Shown in pieces: positions 48,430-59,621 of a stretch of 64,000 nucleotides of DNA; position 1 is the first letter of the stretch; each line of letters starts with the position of its first letter. Both the position numbers and the translations under genes were made by a program. The stretch comes from Lonicera japonica (taxonomy: Eukaryota; Streptophyta; Magnoliopsida; Dipsacales; Caprifoliaceae). Location of the stretch: positions 115,784,790 through 115,848,789 of the forward strand of contig CM038463.1 in NCBI GenBank assembly GCA_021464415.1, written 5' to 3'. Under the pieces are notes generated by a model. It ran no database searches. It worked only from the letters and a program-made list of their open reading frames with translations, and was not told the origin of the DNA.

Positions 48430-49153
48430 TTGAAGATTCGGAGCAAATGATGTTTGTTTGGCGGAATATAAAAAGAAAACAAGTTGATAGTTGATGTACA
48501 TATATAAAGGAATGAAGCAAACCTTAGACCAATTGCAAGCTAGGGATCTTTTCTTAAAACTATTTGCATGTTGGCAAATCAACCTATTAGAAGCCAAACA
48601 TTTTGATCATGACATGAAAAGGCATGTTTTTATAAATCTAAATGTTACAAATTTTATGAGTTAACTCAAATTGAGTGGAGCCTTGGTTTGTTTGATGAGT
48701 GAAGTTTGTTGTGGACGAGGATTACATTATCAGCAGTCCAAGGACTTTGAATTGATGCATTTATTAGGGAACCAAAAAGTAAAAGGAAAATGCAGGTAAA
48801 AGCTAAAGATACCAAACTTCCATTCGCAGATGACTATGGGCGGCAATGAAGTGTTTTTGCGAATAATATTTTTGTAAATTAAAAATAATACATAAAAATA
48901 TATTTATTAAAAAATAAAAATGCATCACGAGAGCATTCTTATGGATGGGTTCTCGCATTTTATTTTGTTTAGGTCTAAATAAAATAATTTAAAAAATTAA
49001 AGGTAAGAATTTTTGGTTTTTAGAAGTACGGGCCCTTCATTGGTGGATAAAGCCCACCCAGTTAAGCAGAGACGGCAAGCGTCTGATCTGAATTCTGAAA
49101 GATTTATTATTGTGCAAAGTCAGAACGAGGGGGTGATTGAGAATTTCAATTGA
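48430..49153. promoter_or_regulatory. Divergent promoter region between NTF2-like gene and EMC3
   Basis: 724 bp separate the two start codons. A TATA-like box serving the minus gene lies at about 48500-48510. Near 49050 there is a GCCCA motif (AAGCCCACCCAG), a site II type element common in promoters of plant housekeeping genes, 100 bases before the EMC3 start. The middle is AT-rich. Confidence 0.5.
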
Positions 49154-52100
49154 ATGGCGGAAGATTTGGTATTGGACAAAGCGATAAGAGACTGGGTACT
49201 GATACCACTGTCAGTGGTGATGGTTCTCATCGGTGTCCTTCGATATTTCGTCTCTAAGCTCATGCGTTCCTCCTCTCAATCACCCGATCCCAAGATTATT
49301 AAGGAGGGGTGTGTCTTCTCTCTCTCTTTCTATATATATATATATATGTATACTAAGTTATTTAGTTAAATTTGTAATATACTTGATTAACATCATTGTG
49401 CAGTTTTTATATATCTCTATCTTGTATGTATGTATGTTGTTGGTATTCAGGCAGGTTATAATTAGGGCTAGAAATTTACGGGCCGGTGCCAATTTTATTC
49501 CTTCCAAGTCCTTTCTTGCTCGAAGGCTCTATTTCAGCAATGAGGTTTTTCTTTTTTGCTTTTCATTCATTCAACTGATAAAGGAATGTCTTTTTATGCT
49601 ACCTGAAGTTAATATTATTGTTTTAATGCAAAAAAAAATCTCTCTCTATCTGCGCGTTTTTGGCACTTACCTTCAGTCTATGCTAGCAATTGATCTTTAC
49701 TATGATCTCATTTATTGCTGTTTGGTGTTAGTTATGAGTAGCTTCAGCCTTGTTGTAGCATATTTTACCTGGTGGTTCTGTATCATTCAACGAGGTCAAT
49801 GAGTTGATCAACTCTTTGTTGTATTAGTAGCAGTCCAAGAGGTTTATTTTATTTGTACTTAAATCCCCACTTTGCCCTCTTGGAGCAACTTCCCCATAAT
49901 TTTTCTTTTTGGGTAGACCGGCGGTAGTCCAAGAGATTTATCAACACCTGAAACCCCACGAACCCACCCAATAGGAGTAGCCGAGTAGGCTAGTTCCATC
50001 ACTTGCATCAAAGAAGAAGAAGAAGAAGAAATTCCCTCATGAGGGATGGGAATGCTTTCGATCTTCACCATCTGTACAAGAAGTTAGAAATTATATTTTT
50101 TATGAATATTTGTAGTCTTTGGGGCAGTTTTCTTTTTGGTACACTTCGAGGGGGAAAATTGAAAGTTTGCAGTTGGCTATGCCCACTTATCCTAGATCAC
50201 TTATTTTGATGAACAATTTTGCCTTTTGCAGTGGATGTAAAGTAAAACCTTAGATTAAGTCTTGATCCAATTTTACTTTAAGAAAGCGGTGTGGTGTTTT
50301 CTAGATGATATTGCGGAATAAATTGTCACTGCAATAACAATCAAAATAAGCATTCAATCACACAACACCAACACCAACACCAAGATCTACGAAGGTATCC
50401 CTAAAATTGTAGGACTAATCCTCTTGGCGATCACCCTAAACATCCACTAGAGTTGAGAGTTTTACAGTCGGAACTTACAACGTGAGATATAAGCTTACAC
50501 GTGTCGATCTGCTCTTCAAACTCGCCTTGCACGTCCTCCATCGCATCCTTCGACCGGTTTGGCAACAACCGCTGTTGTCTCAATAATGCTCCAATGTTAC
50601 GCCTTCTACAAGCTCTACTGCTAGCGGCGCTTTAGCATACCAGTACAGACTGGATGTGTGTACCGGTACGCTTGACTATTCATTCCTGAGAAATTCTCTG
50701 CCATTCAGCGTTCTGGTATTGAAACTTAAATGTGTATACCGGTATACACATTTAAGTTTCAATACCAGAATGCTAGGCTTGAATTCCTTAAGAAATTTCT
50801 CTGGTAGTTGGCGTGCCAGTATACACATTTAAGCTTCAATACCTATATGCCTGGCCAACACAAGAATGATGATTTACCACTAAGTATAGATTTACACATT
50901 TAAGCTTCAATAACTGTACTCGAATAAATGCATTCAACACCAAGCATTCTAAACAAAAACTTGATTTTCAAAACCTTTTTAGATAAATCCATTTAAAAGT
51001 TTCACCACTAAGGAATTAACTCAAGTCCACCTAATCGAACTTAAACCTGTTATCCCAATGTATGCAGATTCTGATTTCCCGGATAACGGTGCTTGAATTC
51101 CATTGCAATACTTCAACTGATGTTTACTTAGACTCATGATTACAATTGAAATTAAGCGTTTGTTCACGGAATAAAGCCAACTAAACGTAGTCTTTATAAC
51201 GCAGACTTTGCAAAAATTAGAAGGCTTTTGACGTAGAGGAGCTTTTATCTTAGGAGTTTATTCTTTTTGATATGTTAAGCTTGCTTAATTTTTTATTTTG
51301 AGAAACCTGTTGCTTTCTTGTTTCCGTTACTCTGTTTACACCTTTGTTTATGCTTGTTGAAGTCCTTGGAGTAAAACTAGCCTTTAGATGAAAATTTGTA
51401 GCTTAATAATGCTGCACTGATACGATGAAGTAACATTGTACATGAATTTGCAGGAAAATGGGTTACTTTATGTTCCTAAGGGCCAGGCGCAGAATCCACA
51501 GGCCCAAATGTTATCTGATCCAAACATGGCCATGGATATGATGAAGAAGAATCTTTCAATGATCATACCTCAGGCACTTCTTTGCATAGTTAATTACTTT
51601 CTTTTGGCGATGTTATCCGATTGGAATATGACCTTCTAATTTGTTTTTCCCTCTTGGGCAGACTCTTACTTTTGCATGGGTTAACTTCTTCTTCTCTGGG
51701 TTTGTAGCAGGTTTAGCTGTTCCTTTACTTCTTTCCTTCGAGATATTCCAGACATATTTTTGTTTCCCCGTTGGCCATTTCTCCAAAAATTTAGTACACA
51801 TGCTAATAGTTTTTTATTCAAAAGGATATGGTTATTAGCTGTCCAAATGAGTCCTCTTGCACTCCGATATGATCTTTAGTGACACTGACACTTTTATTGT
51901 ATTTTAGATTTTTAGGGACATTTGTGATGGATTTTGGAGTGCTAGAGGACTTGTTTGGAGTCCAACAGCCAAAGAAAATTGCGTTTTTTCTTTTTTTAAC
52001 TATCCTCAAACACAAAAAAATATTATATTGATTGATACGTCTTAATAAATACTGATGTTATAGGAATCTGGATGCCTAATTTGTTTCTCCAGCGAAGATA

Positions 52101-52916
52101 CCATTTCCGCTGACTCAGAGGTTTAGGTCAATGTTACAGATTGGTATTGACTTGAGTACAGTCGATGTCAGTTATGTTAGCAGTCGCTCATGGTATCTGT
52201 CCACCTTCTTCACGAACAAGAAGTTCTTACCTTTCAATTATGTGTCTTTGTATCTTTATTAACTTTTGAGGGGGAGTTTTTCTGCTGTTGGGGTGGTTGA
52301 GTCTCAGTCCTTTCCAACCCAGTGGTCCTAGTGCCCTGACCCATCCCTCAATCTATCCAATTTTGTGTCTTAAGTTTAGTTTTTGAGTCTTTTATTGGCT
52401 GAATGTTTCTGATGGTTAATTGTTCTTTTCTTTGTCAGGTATTTCCTAAATCTGTTTGTGTTAAGGGGATTATTTAGTCTCATTTTGGGAGAAGAAAATG
52501 GTTAGTATATTACATGAAATTCTAAATTAATTCTGAATGCATGTTGAGCGTTGTTTCGTACATGTGAAAGAAAGTGTGGTTGGGACTACTTACCAACTTG
52601 AATATTCAAATCTCATGTGAAATTAACGAGATGTCATGTTGCAGCTACTGATGATACACAGCGTATGATGCAAATGAGTGGATTTGGCTTTTGATACTTC
52701 CAAGGTAAAATGTTTGCACTTTAGTGGGATAGCTATGTCCTATATATCACGTCTGTGTTAACTGTGGTTCCAGTAATCGTAATTCTTTGTTTGTTACATT
52801 GTATTCGTCAGAGTTTGGGTGCAGAGAAAGACGGTCTAGACATAGTTCAGCATGACTGGGCCCTACTCAAGTTTGAGCAGCGGGCTGAAGCAGCACTGAG
52901 AAGACTCGATGCCTGA
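49154..52916 (+). CDS. EMC3: ER membrane protein complex subunit 3 (EMC3), frameshifted in exon 7
   Basis: Eight exons: 49154-49308, 49451-49544, 51454-51573, 51662-51710, 52093-52192, 52439-52500, 52645-52704, 52812-52916. EMC3 is the Oxa1/YidC-family insertase core of the EMC, which inserts tail-anchored and multipass proteins into the ER membrane. Diagnostic stretches are [83 protein letters not shown] and [14 protein letters not shown]. Exon 7 holds one T too many in the run at 52689-52692, so the frame hits TGA at 52692-52694 after 209 residues. Exon 8 still encodes the normal end ([20 protein letters not shown]) in its expected phase; without the extra base the protein would be 247 residues, the usual family length. 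Intron 3 uses a GC donor. The second intron (1.9 kb) holds a repeat insert. Either a sequence error or a real C-terminal truncation. Confidence 0.92.
50225..51250. repeat. Non-coding repeat insert in EMC3 intron 2
   Basis: This stretch differs in texture from the rest of the intron, with repeated TACACATTTAAGyTTCAATA units (near 50745, 50824 and 50893) and a perfect palindrome. Its minus strand reads like an LTR or leader of a retroelement, but no ends or target duplications were identified, so the limits are rough. It shares ACCAGTATGCC/TACCGGTAC-like motifs with the first LTR (4040-4140). Confidence 0.4.
50711..50770. repeat. Perfect 60-bp palindrome
   Basis: The left half 50711-50740 begins TTCTGGTATTGAAAC and the right half 50741-50770 is its exact reverse complement, with no spacer. 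The centre is TATACCGGTATA. In RNA it would form a 28-30-bp hairpin inside the EMC3 intron. Confidence 0.95.
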
Positions 52917-55260
52917 GGAACAATATTTAGCAGCGTGATTTCATTCACGCTGGTAATGTACTGTACCATTCTCCCACATTGTTTACTTGTTGGTGCAATA
53001 TATATCCAGTCTCCCCTTTAAGTTGGCCCAAGATTTCAACACCGGGATAGAAACCTGTGAATACTTAGGTTGTAGTTTTCAGTTTATTACATTTTGTCCT
53101 TCACTCTTGCTAAATCGTTGGAGAAAATTTTTGCTGTGTGTTTGTAATAAGTGAACTTGAATTTTGCAGCATTCAAGTGTAGTAGTTTGCCGTCTTTGTT
53201 CTATTAACGCACAAGGATATACATGATTTGAAATGATGGTAGGTCAAGTGATTGAAGGTATATATATTCAATTACAAAATTTGGGACGTTGGGAGTAAAT
53301 CGGAGCACGAATAGGTGATGGAGGGATAGTAAGTGAATACAAACATAATATTAACAAAATAAGTATGATAAGAAACTCGAGGATTATGTAAATGATGAAG
53401 GAGAGATTGGTTAGTGTTTGATCAGCTTGGATATAAAAGATTTGACTTATTTTTAGTCTATATTCCATATTGATGCAAATCAACTGAACATAAAGACTTT
53501 AAGTTCAAAGTTTCCAATGAAATAAATTTTCGACTAAGCAAACAATGCCTGCTGTCTCCCCCTTACCGAACAACTCCTAACTCCACCTATGGGGTATGGA
53601 AAACCCAACACTAGATTCATATTCTCATGCTTTGCCATTTTACATTCAACCACATTAAGAAACAACTTTTTTTTTTTTTTTATCTTCTTTTTTTCTTTTT
53701 GAACTTTTGAAAGAAGAAAAGGACGAGGGAAATCCTCAAAGAGGAACACGGACTTGGGAATGAGAATAATCAACATGAAGCTTAGCACAAATCACTTTGC
53801 ATTAGACAATATAACGCTTTAGATTATTTTAGCATATTTTAATGTTTTTGTCTCTCTTCAATAGTTGTAAGCACGGGCATACCTTTTTTTTTTTTTTTGA
53901 AATGGTTAACGAATAAACACGCACAGGTTCAGAGACCCAACACGTTCTTTACTAAAACTGGTAATTTTAGTAAGGCACGGAATAAGCATGGGCATACTTA
54001 TTATTATTGATAAATAAAAGATAGATATTTTTCATAGTTAAGTGATTACTGTATATCAGTTCAGAGATATGGCAACCGTTTTGGATTTTCAAAATTTATA
54101 ATTTTTATGTCCTTGGCATCCCTTAATAAATTACATTTATACTGCTAATAAGGCTTTTAACCTTGAATTCTGGAAATATGCGGACGGCGGTGACTATATA
54201 AATCTTTCTTTTGAATTTATATATTTTTTTTAATTTCAAGGCGAGTGGGTGATTTAATAATTAACCTTTTGCTTTAGGCATTAAAAGAAAGAATCAGCGG
54301 AAACAACGGATCTTTTGAAGGTTGATTGATCGATACTAATTTACATTGATGAATGTACACCCACTAAATGCATACAAAGACACTTTTACAACGGTCTAGT
54401 CTAGGTTCATTCTAAAGTGAATATCAAAATAAATAAAAAAGACGTTCTTGTCCATGGACTTGGTAATTAGTGTTGAAGAAAAATGAGATAAATTGAATCC
54501 AGAATTTAAGCCACAAGTAAAAAATACGAGTTCTTGGCTAACTTTTATTATTAAAACATAAATTATATATAATAATATTACACTTACTAATGATTATTTA
54601 TATTAAATATATTAATGAGTTATATATTTTCAAAATGTGCTATTCATAAACACACTAAATATAATTATTTAATTAATAAAACCAATAACAATATTATTTT
54701 CCAATTTAATAATGTCACAGAATGTAATTTGTAATTTGTTTGTGGCATACAATATGGAGAGGCGCGGACATAATCAGGGCGTATGACTGGGATCCAGCGT
54801 GGCATACATGGGTTTTTGGCAGAGTGGGTCCCAAGTCACGAGCGTACCACCTCACCTGGGAAAGCATCTAAAACTGGGACCCACAGAAAAAGGTTTCTTA
54901 ACCTTTTAATTTGATTTGATTTAAGGTGAGTGGATGCTTTTGGACGGTCGTGATCTCAACTTGGTTAAGTGGGTCCCAAGTTGGGCACCGACCCTCTGGC
55001 TTTTGGCTCATGTTCATGTTTGCACATCTCAGTGTACAAATATATATATATATATATATATCTATTTTTGACCAGTAATACAACAGTATTGTACGTAAAA
55101 GGTGATTTTGTCGATTATTATTAAAGTAATATAAAATTTTAAAAATATATATTATAATTTTAAAAAAAATTGTATTCTAATAGATACTATTTTGACAATA
55201 TCATGCAATTAACAAATAGGCGCGCTTCTCTTTTTGCTAATTTAATTGAAAAAATGTGTT
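52917..55260. other. Intergenic region between EMC3 and the Hev b 5-like gene
   Basis: The first part is the EMC3 3' untranslated region. The rest is AT-rich without a gene. Between 54765 and 55000 GTGGGTCCCAAGT occurs twice in direct orientation (54824 and 54968), with an inverted CTGGGACCCAC between, in the distal promoter of the next gene. Confidence 0.4.
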
Positions 55261-55266
55261 AGACCT

Positions 55267-55275
55267 CTATAAGTA
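55267..55275 (+). promoter_or_regulatory. TATA box of the Hev b 5-like gene
   Basis: CTATAAGTA lies about 125 bases before the start codon at 55398, a fitting distance for a leader of roughly 95-100 bases. The leader itself is C/T rich. Confidence 0.6.
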
Positions 55276-55397
55276 GGGCTCTCACATTGATCATATTTTA
55301 TCACCTCCCCACTCTGAGAAAGTCTCTTTGCTTCCCATATCCCACAGTTTTCAAGTTCAGTAATTTAACCACATTCAACTTCCTTTTCTATTCCCCA

Positions 55398-56542
55398 ATG
55401 GCCACTGTTGAGGTAAATGAATCAATAACCTAGCTATCTGCTACTTTTAATAATCTGATCTATTATTAATTCATTTCAACACTAATAAAGCAAGCTTGTT
55501 ATTCTGTTGCGCGCATGCATCTACTGAAGTTGATGGCGATCAAAAACTAAGAATTAACCCTTTTAATTAGCAAATTAAAGGAGTAATACTAATCCATGCC
55601 ATTTCGCACCTTTTATTTCAAGAGCTAGCAATTAATATATGCTTTACTAGCTTGCTAGGTATTCTTACCGCCTATTAATACCAGCACATATTACATGAGT
55701 TGTACTTTCACAAAATATACAATAAAAGTATAACTCATGTAATACACTCCCGGAAGAAAAGGCATTAAGAATCGTAGGTAAGAAAATTATTTTTCTTATT
55801 ATAAATATTAAGTCTCTCAATTAAATTTAAAGTTTATATTTGACATTCACATATTTTATGTAAAGGTATTTTTAACGGTCTCAATCTAATCAATAACTAA
55901 GAATTAAACGCGATTACTGTGCGCAATTTGTCTTCTTAGTTAAAGGAAACTGAACCATTCATCCAGGACGTTCCAAATAAGGATAGTAGAGTCAAAGTTT
56001 AGATAGGAAATTAAATCCCAAAAAGGAACAATGGACTCTTTTTAATTTATTTATTTTTGTTTTAAGATGGAAAATTGGATCTTGTACGTATATATGTTGT
56101 AGGTAGAATCAGCTGCTCCAGCCGCAGTAGTGCCAGAGAATGCTACAACAACTGAGGCTGAGGTGAAGACAAAGCAGGAGGAGGCAGTAGTGGATACACC
56201 ACCAGCCGCAGCCGCAGCCCCCCTGTCCTCGAACCGGTGACTAAGAAAGAAACAATTGAAGCAGTTGCACCAACAGAGGAGCTGGTAACTGCTGTAGCTG
56301 AAGCTGAAGTTAAGCCAAAGGAAGCTGAAGCTGAAACTGAAGAGGAACCAGTACTAGTAGAGGATAAGAAAGCTGAAGAAGTAGAGAAATTAGCTGAAGA
56401 GCTTGCTGTTGAAGAGACGAAAGAAGAGACTGCTGCTCCATTAGTGCTCCCAGCTTCAGCTCCAGCTCCAGAGATGGAATCTGTTAGCAAAGAAGAGAAG
56501 GCAGCTGAAGTAGTCGAACAAGTTCCGGTTGATGATGAGTAG
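55398..56542 (+). CDS. Hev b 5-like acidic protein, frameshifted
   Basis: Exon 1 (55398-55412) encodes only MATVE; after a 690-bp intron exon 2 (56103-56542) continues VESAAPAAVV. The MA-x-VEVESA start and the Ala/Glu/Pro/Val-rich, lysine-spaced body match the Hev b 5 / pKIWI501 family, small acidic, largely unstructured plant proteins of about 150 residues with unknown biochemical role; the rubber-tree member is a known latex allergen. A run of six C at 56217-56223 breaks the frame: reading straight on gives TGA at 56238-56240 after 50 residues, while the remaining body (KKETIEAVAPTEELVTAVAE through EQVPVDDE) lies in the next frame to TAG. One missing C would explain this, and the total then equals the family length. 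It is either a sequencing slip or a null allele. Confidence 0.8.
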
Positions 56543-57779
56543 AATACATATATATATATATATATATTTATATCAACTATGTTGAGAGACTAGCTAGCTA
56601 TCTAGCTAGGAATTAAGTTGATGGAACAATTAATTAATATATATTTATATTTATATATATATATATATAGGGAGAGAGAGAGAGAGAGAGAGAGAGCGCT
56701 TGCTTTTTATGGTTTGCATGTCAAAGTTGGTCTACTACTACTTTTATATATAGTTTTATTAAATTGTGTGACATACATACTATAATCTGATTTAGATATG
56801 TTTTTTGGAATTGTTCCTTTTGTTAATTTTCCAAAATTACGTACTTCCCTCGGCTCCCCTAAATTTAATTTATTTTATTGTCTTCACAAACCTCAAGTGC
56901 ATATTGAGATATATAAAATATATGCTAGAATATTACTACGGTTGAGGGAAATAAAAAGTTTGATTCGTGTAGTGCATTAATGTTTATAATAACATAATTA
57001 ATCATCAATTTTATAAAGTGTACTCTCAATTTAAAACCCATTATATAAGAAAAACTTGGAAATCTTTAGTTTGTAGTACCATATATAGGTGGCATATTTT
57101 GTCAATGTGAGATATATCAACTGCTACATCTTGAAAACACGTTTTAATTATAGGTGTTTTTGGTTTTAGTCAGGGTGGAAATTGGGGGAGACTCAAACCG
57201 AAACCAATTTCTGAATCATCAAGTCATAGACCCAAACCAAACTTTTCAGTTAGATTTAGTTTCGACAATGGCAAAGTCAAAAAAATATATAAGGTGTGCA
57301 AAGATTTTATATCAAAGATGTTTAGTTACTTCTATAAATAGAAGGACGGACCATTATACACAATGTATACATAAATAAATAAATAAAGGTTCAACTTGCA
57401 TTTTCCTGCACTTCATACAAAACTATTTCACAAAAGAATCAAGCAAATATTAAGTAAGGTAGTCAATAGAAATATATATATATATATATATTAAGGTGGG
57501 CAAACTTTGAACTTATTATACTTTTACCCTATTATTTTGAAAAATAAAATTTTTGATACCTCTTTTTGTTTTTTTAGCAAAGAAGAAGGTGGGAAGCTGC
57601 CCACCATGGCCCTGCTACTGGGTTTCATTTCAGGTTGATTTAGTTTTTATATATATCTTTTTAAAAATAAATAAATTTTAAGGCAACATTAAATTTTGAT
57701 TATACTTTGTAATTTTCATCCCTCACTACTTTACCACTAGTAATACATGAAAGTATTTTCATATAAGATGTAAAATAAA
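56543..57779. other. 3' flank of the Hev b 5-like gene and spacer
   Basis: Contains TA runs and a (GA)n run at 56672-56696 likely within the 3' untranslated region. Near 57150-57250 a GGTGTTTTTGG segment with CAAACCGAAACC motifs resembles hAT subterminal sequence, but has no clear ends. Confidence 0.4.
56672..56696. repeat. (GA)n microsatellite
   Basis: About twelve uninterrupted GA units just after a TA run. Confidence 0.92.
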
Positions 57780-58146
57780 TAGAGGTGACAATCAATATAG
57801 TAAAATTCGAAACTAACTAAAATCAATCTTAAAAAAATTGGTTTTGGTTTCACACATTTAAACATTAAAAACCGAAAATAACGAAATCAAAAATACCAAC
57901 TTTCTTTGGGTTGGTTTTGGTTTTAATATTTCAAAAATCGAAATACATAAAATACTCAACCAAATATACCAAAAATTAGAATACCGAAAACATTGAACCA
58001 AAAATACCCAAAATAAGGGTAAATAATATATTTAAATATATTATGTAAGAAAATGTATATATTGTTATAAAAATATAGAATATCTTTGGCTTTATATTAT
58101 GTGTATATAATTTTAAATTTTATTCATAGAATGTTATATATGTGAT

Positions 58147-58177
<31 letters not shown>

Positions 58178-58579
58178 CTAAAGAGATTTGAGATATTATA
58201 TAATATAGTTATCTTCTAATTTTTTAAATTTGTATTTCGTTGGTTCAAAATTTTGTATATTTTTTACACTGTCTAAGTTGTGAAGTCATTATAAACCATA
58301 CATAAAGATGTGAAATAATATAACTGCATTCTTTGCATTGAAAAAAAAAGTGTTAAAAATAAAATTAACTATATATATATCAAAAAGTCAAAATAGGTAA
58401 AAAACCGAAAGTAGAAATACAAAAAAAGGAAAAAAAAGAAAAAAGCTGAAAATTTCAAAAAAAACATGGTATTGTTTTAGTTTCGTGTTTTTAAAAAACG
58501 AAACTGAAATTACCGAACAATATGGCTTTACTTTTGGTATAGGCCAATTACTAAACCAAACTGACTAATTCACACACCT
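57780..58579. mobile_element. hAT-like non-autonomous element, 0.8 kb
   Basis: The left end TAGAGGTGACA and the right end (AGGTGTGTGAA on the other strand) are flanked by AAAATAAA on both sides (57772-57779 and 58580-58587), an 8-bp duplication typical of hAT. The A-rich flank means the exact border could slip by one base. The interior is AT-rich with many AAACCGAAA/TTTTGGTTTT motifs in both orientations. No transposase. Confidence 0.6.
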
Positions 58580-58587
58580 AAAATAAA

Positions 58588-59621
58588 ATGCACTTGTTGA
58601 ACGATAAGTTCGATCCCTCTATAAACTACCATCTTATAGAAAACAAGTAATGAATGACGTGGCAAACTTTTATTAAGTCCAAGGAGTACTTTGTGAAAAT
58701 TTATAAAAACAGAGGGATGTGTTTGTGTGGAAACGGCCAAGTTAAAACGTTAATAGTGTATGAGAGAAAAAGAATATAACACTGTTTTTTAATGGCCAAC
58801 CCCAAATCGAACTTTTATGGTTTTGGGGAGGTTTTAGATTTATTTCGGTTCGGTTCTTAAGGGATTGATTCAATTCAGTCGATTGATTTTTGGATTCGTG
58901 ACAACTCTCCTAGTTTGAACGCAGCTGGAGCAGTGGCTGCTCTGTACGAAGGATCAACTAGTCTTCTGATTCATATAGCTCAAGATTTGGCTTGTATGTT
59001 GGGAAGGCTTTCTTAATTTGTCCAACTCCATTTCCACGTTGTGCACCTATCTATCTATCTATCGCTGCCAACTTCGCAATTAAGTTAGGGTTGTACCAAA
59101 TTAAGTTTGGGCTTTTTAATTGAATCGATATGGCCTCCGCTTTTGACCCAATTGCAATTGTAGATCGAACTTCTGACTCTTAATTGGCCAGAATGACAAA
59201 ATTCCCTGAGAGGCAAATACGCCACCTTCTAGGGTCAACCCAAAATGGGTGAATTTCCCACAACAGTCAAGAGACAAACTAGGATCCGGGATTATATTCT
59301 CTCTCCTATGAAGTAATATAAGATTTCGAGAAACAGTTAAACCAATTTATGCAGGGAAACTTCCTCCCTTCAGGAATTCTTTATTTAATATATATATATA
59401 CTAATATAAACAACTGACTCAAAAAACAAGACAGAAATTACAATCTTTTTCCATCATCAAAGAGAACATAGTAAAAATAGCACCTCCTTACACAAGTCTA
59501 ATAATAAAAACAGACAAATTATCCCTATAATCTGTACAAAGGCTGAGTACAAATCCTTTTATGTGCAGTCAAAGTCCTTTTGTCTCCAAAATTGCTGATG
59601 TAAAAAGTCTTATATATTTCA
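58588..59621. other. Spacer and probable 3' flank of the UPL5-type gene
   Basis: No gene seen. A short TCTA run lies at 59048-59062. On minus the upper part should hold the 3' untranslated region of the HECT ligase gene. Confidence 0.4.

Noticed and set aside
56143..56490. 115-codon frame on - in the Hev b 5-like exon
   Set aside because: Ser/Ala/Thr-rich mirror of the acidic coding strand.
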